From positions 1 to 64,000 of the forward strand of contig CAWGRQ010000036.1 of NCBI GenBank assembly GCA_963824985.1: a stretch of 64,000 bases of DNA, in the 5' to 3' direction. The DNA comes from JAFNAG01 sp963824985 (lineage in GTDB: Bacteria > Acidobacteriota > UBA6911). Below the pieces are notes generated by a model. The model saw only the letters and a list, made by a program, of their open reading frames with translations. It made no database searches and was not told the DNA's origin. Each line of letters begins with the position of its first letter. The first letter of the stretch is position 1. The position numbers and the translations under genes are program-made. Below are positions 45,476 through 54,163 of the stretch, piece after piece.

Positions 45476-46390
45476 TCAGCGCAGCGACTCCAGGATCGCC
45501 GCCCCTCCGCGGGATAGGATTTGTTCCGCCAAAGCTTCTGCGGTCTCGACGGCCGATGCCGGGGGGCATTCGGCCCTTTCTCTGAGCACTGTTGTGCCAT
45601 CGGGCGCGGCCACGAGACCCTGGATGACCATGCCGGCATTCGCCATCCGGGCGTGCACGGCAATCGGACTATTGCAGCCTCCTCCCAAGCGGCGCAAAAA
45701 GGCCCGCTCTGCCAAAACGGCGGCTGCCGTTTCCGGGTCATTCAGGCTCGCGATCAGTGATGTCACGCGTTCATCCCCATGGCGCACCTCAAGTGCCAGA
45801 GCTCCTTGTCCCGGCGCCGGGAGCATGGCGGCATACTCCATTCGCATGCTGATCCGGTTCTGAAGCCCGAGACGGTTCAGCCCCGCGCAGGCGAGAATTA
45901 TGGCATCATAACCGTCAGCATCCAGTTTGTTGAGGCGGGTTCCCAGGTTCCCCCTTATGTCCCTGGTAATCAGGTCGGGGCGCAGCGCCAGAATCTGCGC
46001 CTGCCGGCGGACGCTGCCGGTGCCGATGACCGTGCCGGATGGAAGATCTCCAAGGCGGCGGCAGGCGGTCCGGCTGATCAGTGCATCCCGTGCATCCTCA
46101 CGTGCGGGAATGGCTCCGATTGCGAGCGACTCCGGGATTCGGGTCGGCAGATCCTTCATACTGTGTACTGCCAGGTCAATCTCCGCTCCGAGCAGCGCTT
46201 CCTCAATCTCTTTCACGAACACTCCCGTGGCCGAACCAGAACGTATGGATGTGGAGGTATCTCTATCCGCGGAAGTATGAATGATTTTTACGGTGATCCG
46301 GATATCCGGAAAACGCGCGGCGATTGTTCTTTCGACCCAGCTCGCTTGTGCCAGGGCCAGGGAACTGCCGCGGGTGCCGATGATCAACAT
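45476..46390 (-). CDS. hemC: Hydroxymethylbilane synthase (porphobilinogen deaminase)
   Basis: 304 residues, standard length. It starts MLIIGTRGSSLALAQA, with the typical GTRGS. The cofactor-binding Cys lies in LRRLGGGCNSPIA, where the dipyrromethane attaches. Other motifs: DLAVHSMKDLP with the catalytic Asp region, GTGSVRRQAQ, DIRGNLGTRL. It joins four porphobilinogen molecules to hydroxymethylbilane in the tetrapyrrole pathway. It lies 67 bases downstream of hemA and is followed at once by hemD, so the three are probably one transcript. Confidence 0.96.
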   Translation of the reverse strand: MLIIGTRGSSLALAQASWVERTIAARFPDIRITVKIIHTSADRDTSTSIRSGSATGVFVKEIEEALLGAEIDLAVHSMKDLPTRIPESLAIGAIPAREDARDALISRTACRRLGDLPSGTVIGTGSVRRQAQILALRPDLITRDIRGNLGTRLNKLDADGYDAIILACAGLNRLGLQNRISMRMEYAAMLPAPGQGALALEVRHGDERVTSLIASLNDPETAAAVLAERAFLRRLGGGCNSPIAVHARMANAGMVIQGLVAAPDGTTVLRERAECPPASAVETAEALAEQILSRGGAAILESLR

Positions 46391-46457
46391 TGGGTTTATT
46401 CCCCGAGATTAGGCCTCGTCACGCCGGCGGCGAGGCGATCCTATGAGCAATGAATTC

Positions 46458-47723
46458 CTACAACTTGAAAATGCTCCTGATGGTGTCCAGGTAAACGTCC
46501 TGGTGCGCGTCACCGAGCCGGCTGCTCCGCACCTGCATAACCAACGGATGAGCGATCTTGCCGGCAATCCTTGAAACCATCCATTCCAGCTCCTCGATTT
46601 CGCGATCGTTGCGGGGTCCGGCGCGCTTCATAAATCGCTGGAGCTCGGTTCTGCAGATTTCCTCGATGCGGTCCTGAAGCTGTGCCACCAGGGGCCCGAC
46701 CTCCCGCGACTTGATGCGGGTGGCGAATGCTTCCACCTCCTCTTCCACGATTCTCTCTGCGAGCAACGCGGCATTCTGACGTTCGCCGATGTTGGCATCA
46801 ACCACGGCGCCCAGGTCGTCGACATCATAGCAAAACACATTGTCGATGGTTCCGACCGCCGGATCGACATTTCTGGGCACCGAAATGTCGATGAAAATAA
46901 TTGGGGCGTGCCGTCTCTGCCAGATTGCGGCCTGGGCCATTGCGCGATCGACCAGGATTTCCCGGCTGCCCGTTGAAACAATGACGATATCGGAACGGGC
47001 GATCCAGGTTGCCAGATCCTGAAAGGGGACGGCCTCCCCCTCGAATCGGGTGGCAAGCTCATGCGCGGCCTCGGGATTGCGGTTGGTGACCCGGATGCGG
47101 CCGGCGCCGGAGGAGGTCATGTGGCGCGCCGCGATCTCTCCCATTTTCCCGGACCCGATAATGAGGATATTTTTGTGCTCCAGGGTGCCGAAGATCTTTC
47201 GGGACAGCTCGACAGCAGCGGAACTGACCGAAACCGAGAATTCGCCAATATTGGTTTCGGCACGCACCCGCTTGGCGGTATGGAACGCCGCCTGCATCAG
47301 GCTGTTGAGATAATAGCCGACCGTAGCCGAACCGACGGCGAGCCCATAAAAGGATTTTATCTGTCCCAGGATCTGCGCTTCCCCCAGAATCATCGAATCC
47401 AGCGAGCTGGCAACCCGGAAAACATGGCGCACCGCATGCCGTCCCGCATGCCGGTAAATTGCGCCGTTCAACTGGTCTGCAGGGATTCCGCAGCGATCGG
47501 CGAGAAATGCCTGGAGATGTTCGAGGCCGCTTTCCGGGACCTCGGCCCGCGATAGCAATTCGACGCGGTTGCAGGTGGAGATGATCATCCCCTCCTCAAT
47601 TCCGGGTTCCTGCGTCAGAAGCTTCAGCACTTCCGGCAGATCCTGGGTTGGGAATGCGGCCCGCTGGCGGATATCCAAATCCGCCGAACGATGATTCAGC
47701 CCGACGAGAACCAATTTCAACAT
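46458..47723 (-). CDS. hemA: Glutamyl-tRNA reductase
   Basis: ATG at 47723 begins MLKLVLVGLNHRSADLDIR, the usual family start; an upstream in-frame ATG at 47747 adds eight unlikely residues. 421 residues. The catalytic Cys is in ISTCNRVELL. The NADP-binding segment is IIGSGKMGEIAARHM, and the C-terminal dimerisation helix is present. It reduces glutamyl-tRNA to glutamate-1-semialdehyde, the first committed step of the C5 pathway to haem. The C5 route means this organism does not rely on an ALA synthase. The gene follows ccsA by 132 bases, an arrangement seen in several bacterial phyla. Confidence 0.95.
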   Translation of the reverse strand: MLKLVLVGLNHRSADLDIRQRAAFPTQDLPEVLKLLTQEPGIEEGMIISTCNRVELLSRAEVPESGLEHLQAFLADRCGIPADQLNGAIYRHAGRHAVRHVFRVASSLDSMILGEAQILGQIKSFYGLAVGSATVGYYLNSLMQAAFHTAKRVRAETNIGEFSVSVSSAAVELSRKIFGTLEHKNILIIGSGKMGEIAARHMTSSGAGRIRVTNRNPEAAHELATRFEGEAVPFQDLATWIARSDIVIVSTGSREILVDRAMAQAAIWQRRHAPIIFIDISVPRNVDPAVGTIDNVFCYDVDDLGAVVDANIGERQNAALLAERIVEEEVEAFATRIKSREVGPLVAQLQDRIEEICRTELQRFMKRAGPRNDREIEELEWMVSRIAGKIAHPLVMQVRSSRLGDAHQDVYLDTIRSIFKL

Positions 47724-47855
47724 CACATCACCGCATCTGCAAATCACCAGGGGGATGAGCGGACTCCAGAGGAGGGATCGCAGGCAGAACCATCATGAAA
47801 AGCTCAATAGCACAGACCGCACACCCGAGTGGCAGGGGAAGCTGCATTGGACAGG

Positions 47856-48656
47856 TCACAGATAGGTATGCAGCCCCTTGTTGATTCCAAACGTAAATAG
47901 CATCGAAATAAATCCCGCAATGCTGAGATACGATGCCCATCGGCCGCGCCAGCCCGATGACAGACGGTAGTTTATCAGTATCAAATAAATGGCCCAGGTC
48001 ACCAGCGAGGCCGTCTCCTTTGGATCCCAGTTCCAGTACCTCCCCCAGGCCTGCTGTGCCCAGAGCGCGCCGGTCATAAGTGTAAGGCTCATCAGGACGA
48101 AGCCGGCATAGAGGGAAAGCCGCAACAGTTCGTCGCAAACCTGCAATGAAGGGAGGCGGAAATAGAGAAATCGAAAATTCTTGGCCTTTAGTTCCTTCTC
48201 CTGAATCAGGTATATGATTGCGGATATGAAGGTGAGGAAAAATGCCGCGTAAGCGAGAAAGGCGACGCTGGTGTGAAAATACAGCCAGCGGCTCTTCAGC
48301 AGAGGAGGAATTGTGTGGTTCCCCTCCCAGATCAGTTCCGACAGGATGGTCAGCAGCGATACCAGCGGGAGCACAAAGGCCCCGAGCACATTGATCCGGT
48401 AGCGCAGGTGCGCCGCGATGAACGTCAGCGTAATGCACCAGGCAAAAAAGGATAGAGATTCCGACAGATTGGTTATCGGCAGGTGCCGGACCCGGAGGCC
48501 GAGGAGAATCAGGAAGACGGTATGACAAGCGAAACCGCAGGCTACCAATCCCAGCGCCACCTGGATGAACACCTTCCTCTTTCGGTAAAAACCGATGAAC
48601 GAATGCAGCAGGCCCACCAGATACAGGGCCATTGTGGCCAGAAGAGTCCATTCCAT
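47856..48656 (-). CDS. ccsA: Cytochrome c assembly protein (CcsA/HemX-like)
   Basis: I chose ATG at 48656 (MEWTLLATMALYLVGLL), which begins at the first membrane helix and has GAGG upstream. The open frame continues to 48767, so a 303-residue form is possible. About eight hydrophobic helices are visible. The haem-handling tryptophan-rich motif AWGRYWNWDPKETASLVTW is present, as in CcsA, CcmC and CcmF. The His of the early and late helices (LHSFIGF, YFHTSVAFLAY) may be haem ligands. CcsA with CcsB moves haem for system II cytochrome c assembly; a HemX role in limiting HemA is a second option, because the gene lies directly before hemA. No ccsB is seen here. Confidence 0.88.
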   Translation of the reverse strand: MEWTLLATMALYLVGLLHSFIGFYRKRKVFIQVALGLVACGFACHTVFLILLGLRVRHLPITNLSESLSFFAWCITLTFIAAHLRYRINVLGAFVLPLVSLLTILSELIWEGNHTIPPLLKSRWLYFHTSVAFLAYAAFFLTFISAIIYLIQEKELKAKNFRFLYFRLPSLQVCDELLRLSLYAGFVLMSLTLMTGALWAQQAWGRYWNWDPKETASLVTWAIYLILINYRLSSGWRGRWASYLSIAGFISMLFTFGINKGLHTYL

Positions 48657-48753
48657 CGCAAACGCCTCGAAACCTGAAAATTCTAGCATTCGGATCGTCG
48701 CCGTGCCAACGCAAATCAGCAGGGCTGCCGTTTCGGCTATTCGTCCAATCGCG

Positions 48754-48782
48754 CCTGAACGCGGCACGCCTTATGATACAAT
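48754..48782 (+). promoter_or_regulatory. Predicted promoter with extended -10 for the M50 gene
   Basis: TGATACAAT at 48774-48782 is an extended -10 (TG-N-TACAAT). A weak CTGAAC lies 16 bases upstream of the -10. The leader to the TTG at 48821 would be about 32 bases. Confidence 0.45.
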
Positions 48783-48820
48783 AAAGGTTTTCGGCATTCA
48801 CTCAGTCGGGAGCCATAAAC

Positions 48821-49516
48821 TTGGATCTGTTTCAGGGCATTGATGTTGGCAGCATTCTCATTCAATTCGCCGTCCTGCTATTCTCGTTGAGCATCCATGA
48901 GGCTTCTCATGCCTGGATGGCCGATCGCTGCGGGGACTATACCGCGCGCTACCTGGGCCGAGTGACCCTGAACCCAATCCCACATATCGATCCGATTGGG
49001 ACGCTCTTGTTTCCGCTGCTGCAGTTTTTCACCGGTTTTCCCCTGATTGGCTGGGCCAAACCCGTCCCAATTAACCCGGTTCATTTCAAGAATCCCCACC
49101 GTGACCAGATCCTGGTATCACTGGCCGGGCCCGGTTCCAATCTCCTGGCGGCCGCCCTCGCTTTCATTCTCATGGCAATTTTAAAGATTGCCTCGCCGCA
49201 GGCGAATGGTCTGTTGATCAATATGATCGGGACGATGCAGGTCCCGCGGGGCGATTCGATACTCGCGCCTTTGCTCGGCCTGCTCTTTTTTGCCATGGTG
49301 ATCAATTTGGCGCTGGCGCTGTTCAACGCAATTCCCATCCCCCCACTGGACGGGCACTGGGTTCTATATGCGCTGCTGCCTTACAATGCATCCAAGGCTT
49401 TAGAACGCGTGAGTTCCTATGGTATTTTTATACTCTATGCCCTCATGATCTTCGGCATGTTCCATTTCATTTTCTGGCCGATCCGGGTATTGCTGGGCTT
49501 GCTGCTAACCATTTAG
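48821..49516 (+). CDS. Site-2 protease family (M50) membrane metalloprotease
   Basis: TTG start at 48821 with GGGAG eight bases upstream; no better in-frame ATG. 231 residues with about five membrane helices. The zinc motif HEASH lies in the second helix region (FSLSIHEASHAWMADRCGD), and the third ligand Asp in the NPDG-like IPIPPLDGHWVLYALL. It matches the short M50 group without PDZ domain, often called 'site-2 protease family protein', widespread in Acidobacteria. It would cut membrane-embedded substrates. It heads a + strand run with scpA, scpB and a pseudouridine synthase; the stop is followed 73 bases later by the preferred scpA start. Confidence 0.9.
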   Translation: MDLFQGIDVGSILIQFAVLLFSLSIHEASHAWMADRCGDYTARYLGRVTLNPIPHIDPIGTLLFPLLQFFTGFPLIGWAKPVPINPVHFKNPHRDQILVSLAGPGSNLLAAALAFILMAILKIASPQANGLLINMIGTMQVPRGDSILAPLLGLLFFAMVINLALALFNAIPIPPLDGHWVLYALLPYNASKALERVSSYGIFILYALMIFGMFHFIFWPIRVLLGLLLTI

Positions 49517-49589
49517 TGTTTTGGAATTGTTGGATGTTCCGCATGTGACGGGTTGGGCCGGTACGGCTAAGGGCAGGTTTAAGGCGGAT

Positions 49590-50366
49590 ATGGACGTGAC
49601 TGAGATTCCGGAAACCGGTGACTCTTCACAAGATGATCCTTCCCTGACGATTCGTCTGAAAGGATTCGAGGGCCCCCTCGATCTGCTGCTGCATCTTATT
49701 AAGCGGGAGGAGCTCGATATCTGGAACATCCCCATCGCGCATATTACGGAGCAGTATCTCAGCTACATCCAGATTATGCAGGATCTGAACATCAACGTGG
49801 CGGGCGAATGGCTCTTCATGGCGGCGACTCTGATCTACATCAAATCCCGCATGCTGTTGCCTCCCGATCCGGTCCAGAACAATGCCGAAGAGGCGGTTGC
49901 TGAGGATCCGAGGAAGGAACTGGTGTACCAGTTGTTGGAACATCAGAAATTCAAAAACGCGGCACAGATGCTGTACACCAGGGAGGAGGTCGAATCCGCG
50001 GTCTGGAACAGCCCGCCAAAGGATGCGATCGAAGACGGCAAGGACGTGATCGCAGTCACGCTGTTCGACCTCCTGAAGGCTTTTCACGAGGTGGTGAAGC
50101 GCTTCGAAGACCAGACCAGCCTTGAACTCGAACAGGAGGAAGTCACCGTCGAGCAGAAACTTACGGAGCTGCGGCGACTGCTGATGGTGCACGACTCTCT
50201 GGCTTTTTCGTCGTTTTTCGCCAAGGCGACCTCCAAGCGGCATCTGATCGTGACATTCCTGGCCTTGCTCGAGCTCGTGCGCTTGAACGAGATCTGGCTG
50301 GTTCAGGAAAAGGCGTTCGCCGAGATTCAAATTACCAGGAGCACGTCCACGGGAGCGATCACGTAA
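49590..50366 (+). CDS. scpA: Segregation and condensation protein A
   Basis: I prefer ATG at 49590, with TAAGG just upstream; the frame opens from a TTG at 49521 and the true start may be earlier. About 258 residues. The hallmark RLKGFEGPLDLLLHLIKREELDIWNIPIAHITEQYL opens the conserved N-domain, and the C-terminal winged-helix end has IVTFLALLELVRLNEIWLVQ, as in ScpA kleisins. It joins ScpB and the SMC ATPase in the complex that organises and segregates chromosomes. scpB starts five bases downstream. Confidence 0.95.
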   Translation: MDVTEIPETGDSSQDDPSLTIRLKGFEGPLDLLLHLIKREELDIWNIPIAHITEQYLSYIQIMQDLNINVAGEWLFMAATLIYIKSRMLLPPDPVQNNAEEAVAEDPRKELVYQLLEHQKFKNAAQMLYTREEVESAVWNSPPKDAIEDGKDVIAVTLFDLLKAFHEVVKRFEDQTSLELEQEEVTVEQKLTELRRLLMVHDSLAFSSFFAKATSKRHLIVTFLALLELVRLNEIWLVQEKAFAEIQITRSTSTGAIT

Positions 50367-50371
50367 ATCTT

Positions 50372-50911
50372 ATGGAAATCGATGAACTCCAGCCCGTCCT
50401 AGAAGCCATTATCTATGCAGCCGATGATCCCGTGCGTCCGGAGCAACTGAAGGAGATCTTTCCTGCGGAAAGCTACGACAAGATCGAGACGGCACTGCAG
50501 CGGCTGACTGAGGAATTCAACTCGCGCCGGGGCGGCATGTGGATCCGGGAAATCGCCGGCGGGTATCGCATGACCACGCGTCCGGAGCACCATGAGCATG
50601 TGCGCGCCTACCTGAAAACCAAGCCCGGCGCGAAACTGTCATTGGCGGCGTTGGAAACACTGGCCGTGATAGCTTACAAGCAGCCGGTGACTCTTGCCGA
50701 GGTTCTTGCCATCCGGGGGAAGAAATCCACTACGGCGCTGCACACCCTGCTCGAACGCAAACTCGTGGTGATCATGGGTCGAAAGGCGGTGGTCGGTCGC
50801 CCCATCCTGTACGGAACGTCCAAGGAATTCCTGGTGCATTTCGGGTTGAAGGACCTCGCCGAACTGCCCACACTGGAAGAGTTCGCGCAAATGGCTGGAG
50901 AAATTTCGTAA
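50372..50911 (+). CDS. scpB: Segregation and condensation protein B
   Basis: 179 residues, five bases after scpA. Motifs include LQPVLEAIIYAADDPVRPEQL, RGGMWIREIAGGYRMTTRPEH, and the second winged helix with LSLAALETLAVIAYKQPVTLAEV and RPILYGTSKEFLVHFGLKDL. It forms the ScpB dimer that binds ScpA near the SMC head. It is followed six bases later by the pseudouridine synthase gene; scpA-scpB-rluB is a common bacterial order. Confidence 0.96.
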   Translation: MEIDELQPVLEAIIYAADDPVRPEQLKEIFPAESYDKIETALQRLTEEFNSRRGGMWIREIAGGYRMTTRPEHHEHVRAYLKTKPGAKLSLAALETLAVIAYKQPVTLAEVLAIRGKKSTTALHTLLERKLVVIMGRKAVVGRPILYGTSKEFLVHFGLKDLAELPTLEEFAQMAGEIS

Positions 50912-50917
50912 AAGGTC

Positions 50918-51670
50918 ATGGGCAACCAGGAAAGACTCCAGAAGATAATTGCTGCAGCTGGCGTCGCCTCTCGAAGGCAGGCCGAGATGTTGATTCAGCA
51001 GGGCCGGGTTTCCGTAAATGGCAGCGTCATTACGACTCTCGGCGCTAAAGCCGACGTGAGTCGTGATCATATCAAGGTGGACGGCAAGCGGATTCAGCTG
51101 CCGGCGCAGAAGACTTATATCCTCCTTAACAAGCCAAAGGGGGTTATCACCACGATGTCGGATCCGCGGGGGCGCACCAAGGTATCCGACCTGATCCCGG
51201 CCAAAGGGAGGCTTTTCCCGGTTGGGAGGCTTGATTTCAACACCGAGGGGCTGATCCTGCTGACTAACGACGGCGAGTTTGCCCGCATTGTTGCCAGTGC
51301 TGGCGATCACTTCCCGAAGGTCTATCAGGTGAAGGTTCACAGCATCCCGGAAGAATCCGCGCTCAAGAGTCTGCGCGCCGGGCACCGATTGCCGGACGGC
51401 ACGCGTCTGGCCCCCTGCGGGATCCGGATCCTGCGCACGGAGCGGAACACCTGGCTTGAAGTGACTCTCTCGCAGGGCAAAAACCGTGAAATTCGCAAAA
51501 TGTTTGCATCCATCGGGCACCCGGTGGCTAAGCTCCGGCGGACCCGGATCGGCTTTCTTTCCGCTGCCGGCCTTCCGGTCGGTTGCTCGCGATCTCTTAC
51601 GCCGCATGAAGTAGCGCGGGTGCTGCGCATCGACCAGGCTGAAAAACCGCTCCCGAAGCCAATCGGGTAA
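50918..51670 (+). CDS. rluB: RluB/RsuA-family pseudouridine synthase
   Basis: 250 residues, six bases after scpB. An S4 RNA-binding domain opens the protein (ERLQKIIAAAGVASRRQAEML, GRVSVNG). The catalytic domain has the family motif GRLDFNTEGLILLTNDGEFA with the catalytic Asp, LNKPKGVITT and SQGKNREIRKMFASIGH. It isomerises uridine to pseudouridine in ribosomal RNA, most likely 23S position 2605 (E. coli number) if RluB. RsuA or RluE specificity cannot be excluded from sequence, but the scpB context favours RluB. Confidence 0.9.
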   Translation: MGNQERLQKIIAAAGVASRRQAEMLIQQGRVSVNGSVITTLGAKADVSRDHIKVDGKRIQLPAQKTYILLNKPKGVITTMSDPRGRTKVSDLIPAKGRLFPVGRLDFNTEGLILLTNDGEFARIVASAGDHFPKVYQVKVHSIPEESALKSLRAGHRLPDGTRLAPCGIRILRTERNTWLEVTLSQGKNREIRKMFASIGHPVAKLRRTRIGFLSAAGLPVGCSRSLTPHEVARVLRIDQAEKPLPKPIG

Positions 51671-51776
51671 TCCGATGGACGCCTCCGATCCGCAGGCGAA
51701 TGCGGGCGGCTTGAATGGCCCGAACCGAACTGCCGCGGCATGAATCGGATGGCCGCCTCCGAAACCACGCTGCTGA

Positions 51777-51785
51777 TGCTACAAT
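51777..51785 (+). promoter_or_regulatory. Possible extended -10 (TGCTACAAT) before ribE
   Basis: TG-C-TACAAT at 51777-51785 with no clear -35; leader of about 25 bases to the GTG at 51816. No FMN riboswitch sequence is seen. Confidence 0.4.
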
Positions 51786-51815
51786 ATATGGGCCAGGCTG
51801 AAGAGAGGGAACCAC

Positions 51816-52469
51816 GTGTTCACAGGAATCATCGAGGAAACCGGCATCATCCGCTCTTTTCGTCCCGCTTCCGCGGGTGCGACAATTCTCATTGAGGCGG
51901 AACGGATCGTTGCGGACTTCAAAACGGGGGATTCGATCGCGGTAAGCGGAGCCTGTCTGACCGTGACCGAGCCCAGAGGACGGATGTTCTGTTGCGATGT
52001 GTCCGCGGAGACCCTGCGCCGAACCAACCTCGGGCGTACCGGCGTGGGAACCGTCGTAAATCTCGAGCGGGCGATGGCAATCGGGGATCGTCTGGGCGGC
52101 CATATGGTGCAGGGACATGTGGATGGGGTAGGACAGCTGGTCACGGCCTTGCCCAGCGGTGAAGGCATGGTCATGGAGTTTTCGTTCCCGGTAGAGATCG
52201 AGCGGTACCTGGTCAGCAAGGGCTCGATTGCCGTGGACGGCATCAGCCTGACTGTGGCATCCCTTACGACGCGCTCCTTCGGTGTGGCTGTAATCCCGCT
52301 GACTTACAGGGCGACGAATCTCCGGCAACTGAAACCGGGAGACCCTGTGAATCTGGAAAGCGACCTGCTGGCCAGGTACTTTGAACGCTTCTTTCAACTT
52401 GGTCTGATCGCAAATCGGACACCGGGATCCGGGCTGACGGAAGATCGGCTCCGGGAACAGGGCTACTAA
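51816..52469 (+). CDS. ribE: Riboflavin synthase alpha chain
   Basis: GTG start at 51816 after GAGAGGGAACC. 217 residues. The two lumazine-binding domains are clear: MFTGIIEETGIIRSF, and the paired CLTV (VSGACLTVTEPRG) and ISLTVASLT segments, with MVQGHVDGVG in the first half. It makes riboflavin from two molecules of 6,7-dimethyl-8-ribityllumazine. The gene is sometimes called ribC in other systems. It precedes a small exported protein of unknown function by one base; the ribBA-type gene is 1.7 kb away with plsC between. Confidence 0.95.
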   Translation: MFTGIIEETGIIRSFRPASAGATILIEAERIVADFKTGDSIAVSGACLTVTEPRGRMFCCDVSAETLRRTNLGRTGVGTVVNLERAMAIGDRLGGHMVQGHVDGVGQLVTALPSGEGMVMEFSFPVEIERYLVSKGSIAVDGISLTVASLTTRSFGVAVIPLTYRATNLRQLKPGDPVNLESDLLARYFERFFQLGLIANRTPGSGLTEDRLREQGY

Positions 52470-52470
52470 G

Positions 52471-53115
52471 ATGATGCCGGCATGGTTCCGGGCACACCAT
52501 GTGCTCGCACTTTTATGTTTATCTCCTCTGGCGTTCCCTTGGCCCGGCCAACGGGATGCCGGATACGACGTTCCGGCCTTCGGGCGGGATACTGTGCTCG
52601 TTTACAGGAGCACGATCGAAAACGAAGCCGCTTTCGTCGTGCGCATCGCGGAGTTTGAGCCGGACCGTTTTATCGAATGGGAAGACTCGACCACCCAGGG
52701 AACGATCCTGATGCCGGCAAAGTCAATCCTCGATGCTCACGAGTTCATAAACTGGACACTCTATCAAGGAGGAGTGGATACGCGGGGGAAAAATGCAACC
52801 ACGCTGTGGCTCAGCCGCCGTATCTTCCGCACCTTAAAGGAAAAGCCCAAGGTCAAGATTACGATGGACGCGCTTCCGACATGGTTCACGGTGCTGGGCA
52901 ACGACCAGATGGCGATCGAGATCAATCGCACGGTCAGGAATGTGCCGGTGATCATGACCCGTGATGAACGGGGTGTGGAACGCTGGTTCCTTGACCGGGA
53001 AGATAATCCCCTCCTGGTCAATCTAAAGCTCCGCAACTACCAGCAAAAACTGGTCAGCATCACCACCGACCGGAAAAACACATTGCGCTGGATCAAGGAC
53101 AAGAAAAAACGATAG
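52471..53115 (+). CDS. Unrecognised exported protein
   Basis: 214 residues, beginning one base after ribE, so probably translated with it. A signal-like segment (VLALLCLSPLAFPWPG) follows a short basic start. The mature part is beta-rich and charged (DTVLVYRSTIENEAAFVVRI, RFIEWEDSTTQGTILMPAKS, LPTWFTVLGNDQMAIEINRT, RWFLDREDNPLLVNLKLRNY) and ends with a Lys/Arg-rich tail (RWIKDKKKR). I see no cysteine or catalytic motif. The text suggests a lipocalin- or YceI-like beta protein, but I do not recognise a family. Homologues in other acidobacteria would be expected. Confidence 0.65.
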   Translation: MMPAWFRAHHVLALLCLSPLAFPWPGQRDAGYDVPAFGRDTVLVYRSTIENEAAFVVRIAEFEPDRFIEWEDSTTQGTILMPAKSILDAHEFINWTLYQGGVDTRGKNATTLWLSRRIFRTLKEKPKVKITMDALPTWFTVLGNDQMAIEINRTVRNVPVIMTRDERGVERWFLDREDNPLLVNLKLRNYQQKLVSITTDRKNTLRWIKDKKKR

Positions 53116-53123
53116 CCGGCCTG

Positions 53124-53828
53124 CTATCGGTCGGACAGGCACTCAAGGATGGACGCGCGCACCTGTTGCAGCAGCTGGTCACGGTTTTCCAGCCCCATGC
53201 GGCCGGTTGCGATGGGAGTGTGGAAAACGATATAGACCGGGCCAGGAGTGATTCGAAATCGTCCCGGCGGTTGGATCGCACGACTGTTTTGGATCGTGAC
53301 CGGCACCACGGGGACGCCGGCCTTGATGGCCATCACGAAGACACCCTTCTTGAATGCACCCAGGCGTCCATCCCGGCTTCTGGTTCCCTCGGGGAAGGCA
53401 AAAAACGAGTATCCCTGGCTCAGCAGTTGGGTGGCACGATCGATGCTGGCGCGGGCTCTGAGCGGATCGAATCGGTCAATCGGCACAAAATCAACCATCC
53501 GGAATATGGTCGAGAGGATCGGGATCTTCATCATCTCTTTCTTGATGACGGCGCGCAGGTCCCGGCCCGTGGCATAAAACAGAATGGGGCCATCAAAATT
53601 GCCCTGATGGTTGGACAGAAAGAGATAGGTCTGGCCGGGCACAAGGCCGTCCCTTCCGCGAACCTGCAATCGGATGCCGCACATCCAGCCGGCGATTCGA
53701 ATGCAGGTGCGAGAAAGGTCATACAGGATTCCGGTTCGACCCGTAAGCAGCGCCCAGGCCAGACCGATCGGACCCAGAATCGAGATAAACAGCCCCACGA
53801 AGGCGTAAACCAGCGTCGTACGCACCAT
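53124..53828 (-). CDS. plsC: 1-acyl-sn-glycerol-3-phosphate acyltransferase
   Basis: 234 residues, convergent with the exported protein and only eight bases from it. The N-terminus has a membrane helix (VYAFVGLFISILGPIGLAWA). Acyltransferase motif I is LSNHQGNFDGPIL (HX4D), motif III FPEGTRSRDG, and motif IV VPVVPVTIQNS. It transfers an acyl chain to lysophosphatidic acid at the inner membrane to make phosphatidic acid. It is transcribed away from the ribBA gene upstream. Substrate preference cannot be told. Confidence 0.92.
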   Translation of the reverse strand: MVRTTLVYAFVGLFISILGPIGLAWALLTGRTGILYDLSRTCIRIAGWMCGIRLQVRGRDGLVPGQTYLFLSNHQGNFDGPILFYATGRDLRAVIKKEMMKIPILSTIFRMVDFVPIDRFDPLRARASIDRATQLLSQGYSFFAFPEGTRSRDGRLGAFKKGVFVMAIKAGVPVVPVTIQNSRAIQPPGRFRITPGPVYIVFHTPIATGRMGLENRDQLLQQVRASILECLSDR

Positions 53829-53972
53829 AGAGGTGAAATTGTACCGGATTTTCCCTTTCGGACGGCGACGATTTTGGGATTGAATTATTGTAATTCAGCC
53901 AAGGCCCTCGGCATTGTCTGGTTCCTGTGTATCTGACCTGCGGCCCCAGTACATGATCGGGAATTTGTCGGC

Positions 53973-53991
53973 AAATCCGTGCAATCCGTGG
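53973..53991 (+). repeat. Third copy of the AATCCGTG repeat
   Basis: AAATCCGTGCAATCCGTGG differs by one base from the right arm of the inverted repeat at 13831-13849, forty kilobases away. Confidence 0.6.
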
Positions 53992-54101
53992 GGTTTTTGC
54001 TTGGATTTTCCCGGGAGTGATTCTCATCTCCGGATGCCCCGATCGGTTGGAGGGGAGTTGCAGGCGGGGTGTCGCATGCGCTAAGCTGGTTTGACGTCGG
54101 G

Positions 54102-54139
54102 AATCTCCTCTATCCGGAGGACACGGATAGAGGAGGATT
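54102..54139 (+). promoter_or_regulatory. Leader stem-loop before the ribBA-type gene
   Basis: aatctcctctatcc and ggatagaggaggatt pair (one bulged base) around a loop of about nine bases, roughly 25 bases before the GTG start. It could be an attenuator or a repressor site. It is not an RFN element. Confidence 0.4.
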
Positions 54140-54163
54140 TAATGTCGGGATCAGGAGTGAATT

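Larger units (their letters stand above)
53829..54163. other. Intergenic region between plsC and the ribBA-type gene
   Basis: It holds a copy of the dispersed repeat (53973-53991), a stem-loop just before the gene (54101-54140), and AGGAG before the GTG at 54164. I searched for an FMN riboswitch pattern and saw none. Confidence 0.45.

Noticed and set aside
53829..54163. FMN (RFN) riboswitch before the ribBA-type gene or ribE
   Set aside because: None of the conserved RFN text is present in either leader.
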